Below are positions 21,798 through 33,821 of a DNA stretch of 64,000 nucleotides, piece after piece; the stretch's first letter is position 1, and the number at the start of each line of letters is the position of its first letter. This stretch comes from Opeltia flavorubescens (Eukaryota; Ascomycota; Lecanoromycetes; Teloschistales; Teloschistaceae): assembly GCA_000442125.1 (NCBI GenBank), contig KE546984.1, forward strand, positions 124,001-188,000, read 5' to 3'. The position numbers were made by a program, and so were the translations under genes. The notes under the pieces were generated by a model. It did not search any database and had not been told where the DNA came from. It saw nothing but the letters and a program-made list of their open reading frames with translations.

Positions 21798-22876
21798 TCA
21801 AATGAACGTAATATTTCCTCCCTCGGACTGGCTAACCCCCGCAGTACCCAACGTTACATGGTAGGCTTTTATAGACCCTCCCCCAACAACAATACCATTA
21901 TCAGACAAATAGAAATTTATCGGCCTCGCCCCATGGCTGTTAACCACATTCGAAATCGTCATGACGGCATTCGCAAGCATATGCCTAGTAACATACGTCG
22001 CTTGCAACCCCGGCGGAACCATCCACTCAAACACAATCTTCTGCAAAAATACCGGACTAATCCATTGCTGAAAGCCATATATCACATCCTGCGGCTTACC
22101 AACCTTGGTAATCGCCTCGGCGACTTCTTTACAGAGAGTCACGAAGTAAAATCGATCCCAGTTATCGCCTTCTAGTCCAGAGCCGGAGGTGACGTTTAAT
22201 TCCAATGCTGGGAAACCAATCACCGGGATAGTGTAAGAGCGTGCATCCCACTTCCCCGGCGCTGGGAAAGGCGGGTTCTTCGCCATGCCGTTGAATCTAC
22301 TCAGCTCTTGGTCTGGCTGCTGGCGACGGACTATATACCCTTGCACCATTGCTGGACCATACTGTTCTTGCCCTTGTAAAAGGGTGCTATAAGCTTCGGA
22401 GAGGACTTCCTTCTGAATCCCTAGTGGCCAGAAGTAACCAGCGGGTTCGGGACAAGTAGCCTCAAACTGTGTCAGGGTGTGAGTTGCAATGACGCTTTGA
22501 ATATCCCTTCTAACGCCAGGCGAACCGTCCTCGGCACAGACGATGATCGATATTCGGTATATATCCCGCTTGAGGTCGAGGATTTGAGCGCTATCGGATA
22601 GAGGGAAGGCGCCCTGGATTTTGATTACAAGGTCTGAGATGCCACTGACTGTTGGAACCGGGATCTCGCTTGGCCATCCATTAGATCTGTGATACGTGTC
22701 AGAAAAGGCTTCAAATTTGTGATAACATATCACATGATAACCGACGTTGCATTGAGACCGTTCGTCGGATTGAGAACAGTAGTCTCGTTGTTGCCTGTTA
22801 CATTTAATATCTTTTCGGCTTCAACGAAATCTAGCAGAAAGCTGCAAAAAGAAATAATGAATATCACTAGGAACAT
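21798..22876 (-). CDS. Predicted secreted protein, family not recognised
   Basis: Exon 1 22734-22876, intron 22687-22733 (47 bp, GTGATA...CACAG), exon 2 21798-22686; 1032 bases, 343 residues. Exon 1 supplies a clear signal peptide (MFLVIFIISFCSFLLDFVEA) and an Asn/Thr-rich glycosylation-prone stretch (NVTGNNETT). The mature part holds only a few Cys and segments such as SEIPVPTVSGISDLVIKI, EATCPEPAGYFWPLG and GKWDARSYTIPVIGFPALEL. I know no domain for it. Probably extracellular. The first exon only joins in frame through the intron, which supports the model. Confidence 0.6.
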
Positions 22877-24730
22877 CTTTGCGCAAATCGACTCGGCTCC
22901 CTACCAGAAATACCCGAAGCAAAGATTATATATTCTAACAAAGCTTTGGGGCTGTACCTGATCGCGTAGGAGCCAATCTCGACGACCTTGACTTACTTCC
23001 TCATCGGCAATACTATACCCGCTAAGGCGAATTCCGGAGATTTTACCGCATCGCATAATCTACCCTTAGAAAAAATGAGAAGCGACCGCTTGAGCGCCCA
23101 AAATAAATGCGGAGATTTGCAAGATTAGATACCAAACCCAGTGGAAAGTAATCATACCCGTAGAGAGCCATTGGGTTCCCCATATTCTTCCATTTTCAGA
23201 ATCCAGCTGGATATACATACCAAGCACCGTCCACATTCAAGAACGCCTTCGTTCCTTGTCCGTTGTGAAATCGAGATCTAATCGAAACCGAAAGCTGGAG
23301 TATACTCCGAATTCTGACACACGCTGGCTACTCGCAAGGCAATTGGCCGCGATGGTTTACCCCTGTCGAGAGTCGATAGCTGTGATGATGAATACCTTTT
23401 CTTGGGACTCGACGCCATGACTTTTGGCGCCGAGGTACGCGAGAAAATTCATTCCGTGCAGGCAAGCCCTAGGGGCGTGGCAAGATTTGAGTACCTTGAT
23501 CGTGGAAAACTGCGAGACACTTACGAATAACCAATTCAAGTACTCCTGATGATGCTAGCTGGAATCTGGCTTGGTGGCGCAGAGACAGACCGATAATCTC
23601 ATCTACAATCAAAATCACCGGTTCTCTAACACATTTCCTCGAAGATATCAACTCGCTGTTTCGCCCTGCCGGAGGAGTTGACAAAGAGTACCATCGATAG
23701 CGGTAGAAATGAAATTCGTGTGGCTTGCTGCCTGCTTCTCTGTTGTTGACTTGATGCGTGAGGCGTGGCATATAGCTTGTTTTGTCAGGGTGGACTTAGA
23801 TTTAATGTAGGAGATATTTCACCCGGGGTGGGATCTGAGGGATTGCTTATGTAGTATTCCTCTTGAAAGTGCTCTTGAGCTCTGAATAGCGAACCCTAAA
23901 GATGTATTAGCGGTTGAAAGCTGATAAAATTGATGATCTGGTGGTCACGTTACGTCTTTACAGCGGTCGTGGTATCATTTCATTCCGGTTCAACCTCAGG
24001 AGATTCAACAAATTTAATACAGAGACAATTAACAGTCTGAATGAGTATCTCAATTTTGGGGAAGATGAGATAAAGCATGCACCAATGTGTAGGGGAGTAT
24101 GAAGGCAGAAAGACAGACACGCCGTGGGACAGCTTTTAGCAATGGTTGGCGGCTGAATCTCCTTTCGAGTTGTCTGGTGATCGATATATCGTGTACGAGC
24201 CATGCGATATCACTAGCTACTGGAAAAGCCATATGTGGTGGCCTGCATCATCGGTTGCTAAGCAAATCTCATATTCGAAAATCACTGCTTTCCTAGTTGA
24301 CGTAGGTCGCCGACCTGTGGGAAAAATTGTAGCATGGAGGATTGTGAGTACTTCTTTTCCAGCGCATAGGCAACGAATGCCGAACGAGGTAGAGCAAAGA
24401 GTATTGGCAGGTTGGATGAGATGCTCAAAGAGACGCTGAATTGTTTTGTAATTGATGCTGTGCTACGAGCTCGCTGTGCGCAATCACTTCGATAACTTTG
24501 CTGGGTATATCTTACGCATCTTCAATGATAAAATTAGCAAGTGTTGCAGCCTGAAATTCTCTAAGAATGCTGATGAAACGGGTGATAACCCAGCTTTCGC
24601 CCGCGAGTAGATCGTGGCCGCATCGAAGCAGCTGCATGGTGGGCATATATATGCGCTATGCGTCACTTCGATGACCTCGGTGGAACGCAACCAGCTGTAT
24701 CTTCACTCACTGCCAGGGACCAAGGAGATA
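22877..24730. other. Gene-poor stretch, 1.85 kb
   Basis: Several short frames on both strands (for example 23469-23771 minus and 24146-24439 plus) have no start context, domain or splice support. It contains the upstream regions of two divergent secreted-protein candidates. Confidence 0.4.
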
Positions 24731-25675
24731 ATGGTCCTCTTGGTATACTTGCTATCCATGATCGCGTTGTCTCAGTTACATCAAAGAACCGATGCCTTAC
24801 CAGAACGCCCTTTCGAACCAGACCAAGCCTTGCAAGCCTCAACGTCGTACCATTTCTACAGATGCGCCTCATCAGGTACCGAAAAGCCAAACGCAGCTAT
24901 CGATTGTATATCAACGCTTGGAAGACTCCAAGAGGAACCAACGTCTCTGCAGCACTTCAAACGTCGAATATGGACAGACGGCGAGACCGGATGCCAATTT
25001 ACTGCGCAGTGGGCAAGAGCACCCATTGCGGCTCCCGCAATCATAGTTCCGGATGTGTTGGATGATGTTTTTTTTCTTCTTTACCGCTGTTTTCAGGTAG
25101 ATCGACGCTTGCCGTCCAAGGCGGGTTTCATCAGGGGCGGAATATTGTCTTCTTACGATCTCATGCTTTCGCCGCCATCAGTATCTCCTGCAACTCCAAC
25201 TGGCCTTGCAAGCTCGGACTTTGGGCTTGATGTTCGACGGGCGCCGACTCGATGTCAGAAAAAAACCTCCGGCCCCTTGAGCGGGAAGTTCACGGATTGT
25301 CTCCCTATATTGTTGGGATGGTATAACGAGCCAGGTTCGGCGGAGGAAAAAGCGTGGAGGAGAGAGGACGAAAAAGCTTGGTCTGCGGCTACATGCTATA
25401 TATCTCTTTCTTTCACGCCGTTCGCAGCTACGCCGGATAGATTCTCGTTGCGAAGCTTGATCAACGAGGCGGTATGGATTATGGGAAAATGCTTTGCAGG
25501 GCCCGAGGAGGCAAGAGGGATGAATGAAGGACACATGTCGATTGGGCTACGAAAGATGTGGCTGTTGCAGATTACCTGGGGCGTTACGCCACAGTCGCAA
25601 CAGCGAAGTACTGAACCCGTAGACTCGTTGAGTGGAAAGAATGATTTTATTAGGTGGTTGTGGTTCAAAATGTAG
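24731..25675 (+). CDS. Possible orphan secreted protein
   Basis: 314 codons from MVLLVYLLSMIALSQLHQ, which looks like a signal peptide; the frame is open further upstream without features. The mature part has several Cys (YRCASS, IDCIS, GCQFT, CFQVD, TRCQK, DCLPIL, TCYIS, KCFAG) but no motif I know. A pyrimidine-rich TTTTTTTTCTTC...TTTTCAG tract at about 25067-25097 looks like an intron 3' end inside the frame, so the true exon structure may differ. Treat as a weak lineage-specific candidate. Confidence 0.35.
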   Translation: MVLLVYLLSMIALSQLHQRTDALPERPFEPDQALQASTSYHFYRCASSGTEKPNAAIDCISTLGRLQEEPTSLQHFKRRIWTDGETGCQFTAQWARAPIAAPAIIVPDVLDDVFFLLYRCFQVDRRLPSKAGFIRGGILSSYDLMLSPPSVSPATPTGLASSDFGLDVRRAPTRCQKKTSGPLSGKFTDCLPILLGWYNEPGSAEEKAWRREDEKAWSAATCYISLSFTPFAATPDRFSLRSLINEAVWIMGKCFAGPEEARGMNEGHMSIGLRKMWLLQITWGVTPQSQQRSTEPVDSLSGKNDFIRWLWFKM

Positions 25676-26259
25676 GCGACCTACTGCACAGGCGACTTGT
25701 CGGACGGTCCAAATGGACTGCCGAATTTAAAAGGTGCTGTAACAACCTACTAAAATCGCTGTGCCTGATCAAAGTGAGTTTTCTGACAGGACGTAATTGA
25801 AAATACTTAATGCCAGTTCAAAACGTCTCAGGAGAAGGTGGACGTCGCATAGTCAGCCCAAGCTCCTTGACTACACAATAGCTTGGTACAATCGTGTGTA
25901 ACGGAGGTACCAGCCTCTGATGCCCCGTCCCCGGAAAACAATAAACGAACGCTTTGAATAAGGCAGACCCGAAAGAGATACGTCGACTTCAGTGAGATGA
26001 GGTCTAGGAGCGTAGCCTAGAGAAGCGATGAAACTCATAAAACATTATTTGGAACGACAGAGTGCACGAGCGTTGGCGGAAAGAGATAGAAAACGCAAAT
26101 GATGACACTGAAAGCACTTCTTTCACTCAGAATCATAAGAATGTATACGTACATTTACTCTGTTTAACCTGGAGAATAGATGAAATGGAGTACTATATAT
26201 CAATGACATATAAGTCTCAATGTAGCATGAATCAGATACTGTACAGAAGAAGCAGTCTT

Positions 26260-28777
26260 TCATAGATGAGGTATATATTTCGACCACCCAACACTGGTAT
26301 ACACGCCGATCGGCACATGACGAAGGCTGAGAAACGATTCCACGATGATGAAAACACGGGAGAACAAATACAAAAGCACGAAAGGAAGGATGGCGATTGC
26401 CCCCCATTCGATGAGACTGACCGTCGTGGATGTAGGGTATATGTAGCCATCCGGACCAGGGGGATTGGCTTTTTTACGAGCGGATGAAGTCGATGTAGCG
26501 TTTTCTTCGAGATCGGTGTGAAGCTGCGTGTTTGTAGCAGGGCCTGCATCTGACACCGTCGATGCTGATTGCAACTCATGGTCCACCCTTTCTTGAGATG
26601 TTCGGGTGGATCTGGAGATGACGTGGTGATATGCAATCGACGCAAGCAGGTAAAATAACGCCAGCGTTGGAATGGCAAGCAAAGTACTTGCTGATATTCG
26701 CCACAGGAGCTTCTCGGCAGTAGTAGGAAATTCGTATGTCCATAGAGCTAGATGGAGGGCAGCATACAGCATTGAAGTTCCCGCGAGAATCATGGGCGCA
26801 GGCTTCCAGCGGATATGCTTTTTGCCCACAAGCACATGAAAAAAGCCTTGTATGACGAGAATATGCCGATTTCGTTCTGCGGATTGGATCGCAGCAACTT
26901 CATCAACTGCCAAGCTGCGCCCAGCATGGCTGGTGGTAAAGTAAACGTCTCTGAGCGAACCACCAGGACCGCTGAAATCTATCAGTTGATCCTTTTGATC
27001 ACCCTTGATGTTCATGGATGAGTATTCTTTGTGCAAAGCTCTGCTTGCTAAATGCCATCTTCGGAGGTCTCTTTGAGATAGGGATATTTTCAACAGGCAG
27101 TAAAACGCTACCGAAGAAAGATCGATTTTCTGCAGTGGAAGCCGTTGCTTCAGTTGCTCGGATATCTCACGAATTTTAGGCTGTGGCTGTGGACAACCGA
27201 AACGTAAATCCACTATCCAATGTCCTGACAAAAACGCGCTTGGCCCAATCCCACCAGGCATAAATTCACCAGTACAGAGAGAGAACTGGGTTGGAACTCC
27301 TAAGGGAGGGTAAGAGTGAAATCCTAGCCAAGTGTCCTGACTAGCAGCCATGCCTGGATCTGCGGGGGCACTTTCAACAAGACGACAAGATTTGTAATCG
27401 TACGCAGCTTTACGACGTTCATGGACGTTTGGTGCTATAAACTTCAATAGGCTATTGCCCCGGTAATGGCTAATACCGGTGAAATCTTTGTTGCAAATAT
27501 CTGGGGGTGAAGGCTGAGAGTCTGGCATACCGACAGCGAGACATTGAGATGAGTGCCTATTTACAGGGCCGAGTCCGTCAATCCCCGACGGAAGTGATTC
27601 CTGACACCTGGCATTGTGTTCGAGTTCTTCTACGACGGTGTCGTTTGTGCTGAGCCGCGGATCATCAAGATGCACCACTGACGGCGGGCCCTTTTTCGAA
27701 GAAGAATCGCTCTCTTCGCTACGTGATGGATTGAAGACAAGATATGACGCTTCTGATGCTTGAAGGCCTGGCCAGTCGCGGTATCTTCCTATATACCTTG
27801 CCTTATAGAATTCTTTTGGCAGAACAAGATTCCCTATTGGTTGAATTCCGCAATGATGGTTACGAACGAGCATGAGGGCGATTTCGGGATAGAATGATGT
27901 AGTAGATATTACTGTAGGCTCCTCGACGTCCATGGGTTTTTTGAACCATAAAGCATACATAATCAGCGCACAAGAAGCATGAATTAAGGTATGAACCTCA
28001 AGTATGGCAATCGGCAAGCCTGAGATTTTCCGAGAAACGCATTGTAGCATCGTCCATGATATCTGGAGTAGTACGAGAGTTTTGGCCAATAAGTTTGCTT
28101 TGCTTTTATCCTTGATTTCTTCGTCTGAAACGGCGATGAAATGACCTTTTCGCGCCAGATGTAGAACTCCGTTTGGTGTCAACGGTACGATTTGTAAACG
28201 ATCGTGAATGGGGCTGACGTCAACTGCAAGACCGCCCATGAGGACGTAGAAACCATAGGTGAGTGAAAATGATTTTCGCGCATGAGCAGCTGAATCCGTG
28301 AGACTTTGGGCTGGACTGTCCTGCAAACTTATCAGAACGTTCATCGAAGTCACACCAATGGCTCGCGGCTTATTAGCAGCCAAAGTTGCCGTTACGTACG
28401 CTCTTCGAGAAATGTTGGGCTCTTAATTCGGTAAGCTCGCTGACAAGATGTCTCGCTTGTTGTAGTTGCCGAAAAGCCGTGAGCACCATGAGTTCTGGGG
28501 CCACGATTGCCAACAGAAGCGAGGATATTTTAGTGCCATATCTGGCAATGCTCTGTCCAAATGATGGACTCGGAAGGTTGGGGTGAAGCGCGGACCACAC
28601 GCATAGCGATAGGGTAAAGATGTTGCTGTAAAGCAAACTCCAGGTGCCTCGATCATCCGGATCGGAGACCCAGGCCGGAGCGACTTCGGTCCGCAACGCT
28701 GTAAGGTTTTGGCTTGGGATTGCGAGTGTAAAAGGGAGTAACGCGAGACCTCCGAGTATACTCGCAAGAAAAGTCAT
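26260..28777 (-). CDS. Large fungal multi-pass membrane protein, function unknown
   Basis: Exon 1 28400-28777, intron 28321-28399 (GTACGT...TTTGCAG), exon 2 26260-28320; 812 residues in frame. The order fits a common but uncharacterised ascomycete family: a signal-like N-terminus, GTWSLLYSNIFTLSLCVWSA, a TM with YGFYVLMGGLAVDV, LTPNGVLHLARKGHFIAVSD, ALIMYALWFKKPMDVEEP, a long cytoplasmic or luminal middle (~residues 270-560), then TM helices LLWRISASTLLAIPTLALFY and FVLLYLFSRVFIIVESFLSL, ending PIGVYTSVGWSKYIPHL. About seven to nine TM helices. No enzymatic motif is visible. Confidence 0.8.
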
Positions 28778-29717
28778 GAACGTCCATGCTGAAAAAGGTC
28801 AAAGAAGCATCCTGGGACGACAAGATGATAAATGGAAAGCTTCGAGAACCTGTAACGCAGAATAAGACGCCCCTGCTGCACATGTCCTATATTGAGAGAT
28901 TGCGGCTATGCCCAGAGGCAGCCGGCGGTTAGTGACAGAAGCCGAATCGCTCAACAGCAAAAGAAGGGTGGTGTGGTAGGCAGGGGTTGTAGGCAGTGCC
29001 GTATCGGAGGCAAATGGGCCTCGCTGGCATTCTGGAACTCGTCATCTCGTCCAAAGAGCTTTTTTCAAGAACGTCTGCATTTCTCCATGCCCGACCTTGC
29101 GAATGTTGTAGAGCAAAAACGATCCATTCCTTCCGCGTTCGAAGGATCTATGCCCATGCATGCATGCGTCCACGCCCAAATGCTGCGTCTGGAACCTTCT
29201 TGGGTCCGATAAATTGTATTATAGATCAAAATGTACAGCGGATGTCTTTCAATGCACTGTAAAGTGCAGCATGAGGGCTCCCTCGCCGCGAGACACAGCG
29301 GGACTATCAATGCAGGAGCTGTCTGAAGAGTACTGTATCAAGAAGTAACGTGCTTCACCTACCGACAGAATAGCCAATCAAGTAACCGCGTTCGATCGCG
29401 GCGCTTAGTGGAACCACAGATTAAGGGTTGGGAATCTACTTCTAGATCCTAGCCAGACATGAGGAAGAACTCATTTTGAGGTATGGAAGTGAATAGTGAA
29501 TTTCATCATATAGTAGTATCTACAGCACGCCAGCTCAAGAAAGCCAAATTCCATAAACTCCAGCTTCGGGCATCGTCGAGAAGGTGGTGAGTATGTTCAA
29601 CGCTAAAGCGTCCATGAAAATGTCTCCAATCCGCACGTATTCCTCCTTGGGTTTCAGTCTCAGCGTTCCGTAGGCCCAGGTACCAATCTGTAGTATCGCT
29701 TTGTGATTCTTTCTTAT
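28778..29717. other. Intergenic stretch, no gene seen
   Basis: Between the 812-residue membrane protein gene start and the 3' end of the CYSTM gene. Only short frames; no repeat or RNA gene recognised. Confidence 0.45.
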
Positions 29718-30929
29718 CTAACAGCAATCGTCGCAACCGTCGCAGTCGCAGCATTCCACACAATCGATACAGCATTCGCAGGTCTCTTCGCAAAGGAAGC
29801 AGCAGCAGAGGACAGCGAGACTATTTGGAACAAAATGGAAAGTCAGTATGATGTGATGTGTATCTGGGGAAGAACTGGTGGAGAGGGAATTGGCCGGTCT
29901 ACGGTCGACGTAAGAGAGTAGGAGCGTACCATGATGCGATAGGACCCCGGCTTTTCTTCTGCTTCACGACAACTTGCTGTGGCGGGCCTTGTTGGTATTG
30001 CATCTATATCGCGCCGATGATGTCAGCTCGGTCGCATTGCGACATGGAGGTTATAGGAGTTGACGTACCGGAGGGCCTTGATTGTATCCACCATACTGCT
30101 GTTGAGGTGGACCGTAGCCCTGCTGAGGAGGATAGCCGCCGCCGTAGCTGTAAAGAAAATAGAGTCAGCCATTGTACTGTAAGAGAACGAAATGAAATTG
30201 TGCAATGCAAGGTTATTGGCCGATCTAAGTTGCCCGGGGCGTCCGTCGTTCTTGTGTGCGCTTAAGTTTGATCAAGAGACACAGGTTGACCGGTTTGTAG
30301 AGTATTATGATGGCCTCTTCCGGATCATATTGGCCAGCGAAAACTTTTTCCCAAGTACTGGATTGACGGCTGGTAGTTTCAATGTCTTCCATCACAGCTC
30401 AAGGCTGGACCAGCGAATGCAAGGTGAGACCATTCGAGCAGAGGCCGTGATGACAAGGAGACACTTGGTGTTTGTGGGCGAAAGCTGCGTACTGTCCTTG
30501 GACGATTGACTCGCAACAGTGAAGAGCAACGGCCTGGTGTTCAACCACCAACCAGCGGGCAGCATTTCACTTGACCGTAGCGCATTCCGGAGCTTCAACC
30601 TTCTCTTGCAATCTTTATTCCAGCCTTGTGGCTGATAACTTGTATAGTGGCAAGCGCTTCCGCCGACGGGTGTGTAACGTGAGGGTCGGGGCGCCGTGAG
30701 GCGATATGAAATCCCGTTCCAGCCGACTCTCTGATTCGCCGGAATTTCCGATCGCGATAGTTGCCGGCGCAAGGGATAACTTAAACTTTGCTGGAGTATA
30801 GTGGCAAAGCACTCATAGAGCAATGTGTAAAAGACAGGGTTGCAGTAGGAAACGGAGATGGTGATGTCTTCCATACCTCTGCTGGGGGTATTGAGGTTGT
30901 TGACCTCCGTAGTAACCTTGTGACGCCAT
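29718..30929 (-). CDS. Small cysteine-rich transmembrane-module (CYSTM-type) protein
   Basis: Four short exons: 30877-30929, 30069-30147, 29930-30003 and 29718-29820 (309 bases, 102 residues), all GT-AG and phase-matched. Exon 1 begins MASQGYYGGQQPQYPQQ; exons 2-3 continue the Gly/Tyr/Pro/Gln-rich region (YGGGYPPQQGYGPPQQQY, QYQQGPPQQVVVKQKK); exon 4 ends with LAVLCCCFLCEETCECC and a Cys/Asp tail finishing CDGCDDCC. This layout (disordered GYPQ-rich N-terminus plus Cys-rich hydrophobic C-terminus) is that of the eukaryotic CYSTM family of tail-associated membrane proteins linked to stress tolerance. Intron 1 (30148-30876, 729 bp) is unusually long for this genome. Metal or redox sensing by the Cys cluster is an inference. 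Confidence 0.82.
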
Positions 30930-33821
30930 GTGTTATCGTAGGAGATGAAAGGCCTGTCGAAGAAAAGTAAGGGGGTCAGCAATGATCATGCGCAAGGACC
31001 GCAGTGGATTGCCCCTCAGGATACAGGCAAGGGTTACAAGACTCACTGGTGTTTTTGGAGGGGATTCAGTGATGTAATCGATACTTCGGGATAAGCTGAG
31101 CAAAATGAGTGATAGCTTTGATGATAGGAAGAGTTGTAGGTGACGCAGGAAATGGAAATGAAAGGTCTTTTGGAGCGGTAGAGGGTGGAGATGGCAGGAT
31201 GGGTAGCGGGCTGTCCGCGGTGCTAAGCTGTTAGAAGGTGAGATCTGATTGGGCCGTCGAATTGACTCTCATGCAATGACAGCCACCATTGACCAGCAGG
31301 ACCATTCAGCTGACCGCTCACAGTTTCCAGGAAAAGTTCGCTTGTCTTGACGCCTCCCAATAACTATCACAAGTCTTCAGCGTTTCTCTTCTTCTGCATA
31401 GATCCACTATGTCTTGGCTGACAGTGCCGTGGCGGCGATCTTGGGTGACGCGTAATCGGCAGAGAAAAGCTTGTGCAAAGCTTGTTTTGCTGCTACCAGA
31501 GTAATTTCCCATTAGTCGGCAAGATCATTCACTCTTTTCAACACACATCCAATGGACTTGAACACGACGCGGAATACATATACCTTCCCATGATGTTGTC
31601 TTTTCTTCCATCAACAAGATGTGAATACAGAGATCATTCTCGAATGACACATTTAATTTCGAAAGCTAGATTGCGCGTTTGATTTGCCACAGCATGAAGC
31701 GATGAACAAGCTCTGCAAAATCGACCTACCGTTTTCCATCTTGACAACCTATGTGTCCGCCTTCATTCGAGATCCGAATCTCTTGCCATCCGGGTTTTGA
31801 GAATGGAGGGTCCTTCAGACGTACCAACACTCAACATCAAAGCGATTTTGGAGATGGACAGATCTCTACATGTAAACCAACCTATGTCACTTCACCCCTG
31901 ATATCCAATCCACAACCTTGACCCTCGCCTTTGCAAAACGCCCTCATCGCACCACAGTCCCCAAGCGCAGGTCAGTATGAAATCAGACCTCTAGGTCTAT
32001 CCCAGATGCAGTGTAACGAAATCTCTCAATCCTCCCCACTAAGCCCAGCAAGCATGCAGCACTTTCGTCTTCCTTCGCTTCTAGGATATGTTCACAGAAG
32101 ATCCATTCAAGCAAGACCATACAACGGTTGATATTTCCGTATCGCCTGAATCCACTACCCATGCTTACCCATGCTTCCCCATCACCACCCATCTGTCCTC
32201 GCCACGACTGAGTATAAGCTTACACAAGATATCAACTCAACAAACAGACAAGGAATAAAACATCCTCAAAATAAATCCACCCTTCTACCACGGAAAGATA
32301 TCAATGATGCAATGAATCCCCTCCAACCACCCATCACCCCTTTCATAATCCCACAAAAAAAACCCACTAAGCCTCCTCTTCATTGCCCATTGCGTTAAAA
32401 TCAATTCCAAAGCAAGAAAGGCTCAGGATCAATGAAAACCTCGATAGGACCAGCAAATCCCTATTTGTACATCGCTTAGATCCTGATTCCATCCCCGTGC
32501 CAGCCAGGAACCGACAAGCTAATCGTATGTACCCCAAAAACTACACGACAACGTCTAATAACTTAGCCTTACCCTATATGAACTTCCATATAAACCCAGG
32601 GAACTCATCAACCCCAGCAAATCCAAAGGTCCAAGCCCAAAACAACAGACCCAAACGGCTACCTAACAGCCCCCCCAAAAACCCAACAAAGCACTGAGTA
32701 TTTCATTCAGCACCCAACACAATCAACACTAATCTTCCAATGCTCACCCTATATTGCATGACTTGTGTCACCAGCCCTCCTACTCAGTCCTTCAAAAGAA
32801 GCTTCCGCGATCCCCCGAAAAAAGGGGCGCTTGTTTCGCGCTAATCCACTATCAGCCTAGACAGTGTCGCCGTACACCCAGACTCCCCAATTCAAGGATG
32901 AGCAAGGCTGATTTCCAACGGCAGAAAGCCTTGTTAGCATCACTCTAAAAACCCAACTTCACTATTTTGCGTCTGATCCAGTGACTACGCCTATGCACAC
33001 ACCCTCGGATGAACAAAATAGTGAATAGAGGCCGAACAGACGTGGCATCGTAATTTTTACTCAGAAGAAGTCACCGAATCTCAGTCTGAGCTGCGTACCC
33101 AGCTCGGGCAGCCTTTTTAATAGTAGCTTTCAAAGTTTGGGTCATGATCTTCCGGGGAAATCGAGGTATCTAATGTAATCTTACCTATAGTTCATGTAGC
33201 GATTCCTGCTCCTATGCCCGCTTGTCAAGCGTACATTATCCGCTTTCTTATCCCCACCAGGACACATATATCACAATAGAGCAGTAGCAGGTTCGGTAGT
33301 AGACAAGTATTGCATTGAACACTGGATTCTCTAGGTATGTCCTCGTAATTCCATACCGACAACCCACACATTCGAACAAAATAACGACATCAAACTTTTG
33401 TATTTGCCACAAGAGCCAAAATACAAAGGTACCTCGCATACCCAAAAACATGTGTAATCCACCTTCCGTGTGCAGAGCCCACGCAAGAAACCCTAAGCAT
33501 TCAAAAAGCATAGAAGCCGGCCGTTATTCATAATTATGAACAACGAAGATGTAACAGGAAGACAAAGACTTGAGTAATATCATCCGCCAGCAAAATCATC
33601 AATCTGCCATAACCCCTATTAACATGGAGCGCAAGAAGAGTCAAAGCTCTGAGCTCCGATCAAACATAGGAGATCCATACCCACAAATCGTCGACAGATA
33701 CTACCACCTTACCCTAAGATTGAATACATTCAAGAAGACGTTGAAAGGGAATTGGAACATTGACACAGTAAAACAGACAATCGAAAGACAATGTGCAAAG
33801 TGCAAATGTGATTGTAATCAT
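30930..33821. other. Gene-poor stretch, 2.9 kb
   Basis: No confident gene. On the minus strand between about 32385 and 32700 several short open segments lie next to splice-like signals (for example a frame ending DFNAMGNEEEA before a TAG at about 32370), so the 3' end of an unrecognised spliced gene is possible. The + strand from 31900 to 32700 is strongly C/A-rich. Confidence 0.35.

Noticed and set aside
29703-29921. + strand frame MILSYLTAIVATVAVAAF with a signal-peptide look
   Set aside because: It is the reverse of the Cys-rich last exon of the CYSTM gene; Cys/Asp codons read backwards as Ala/Val/Thr give the false hydrophobic start.
32350-32700. Minus-strand open segments next to splice-like sites
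   Set aside because: Several mutually exclusive joins are possible and none gives a protein I recognise, so no gene model is called.
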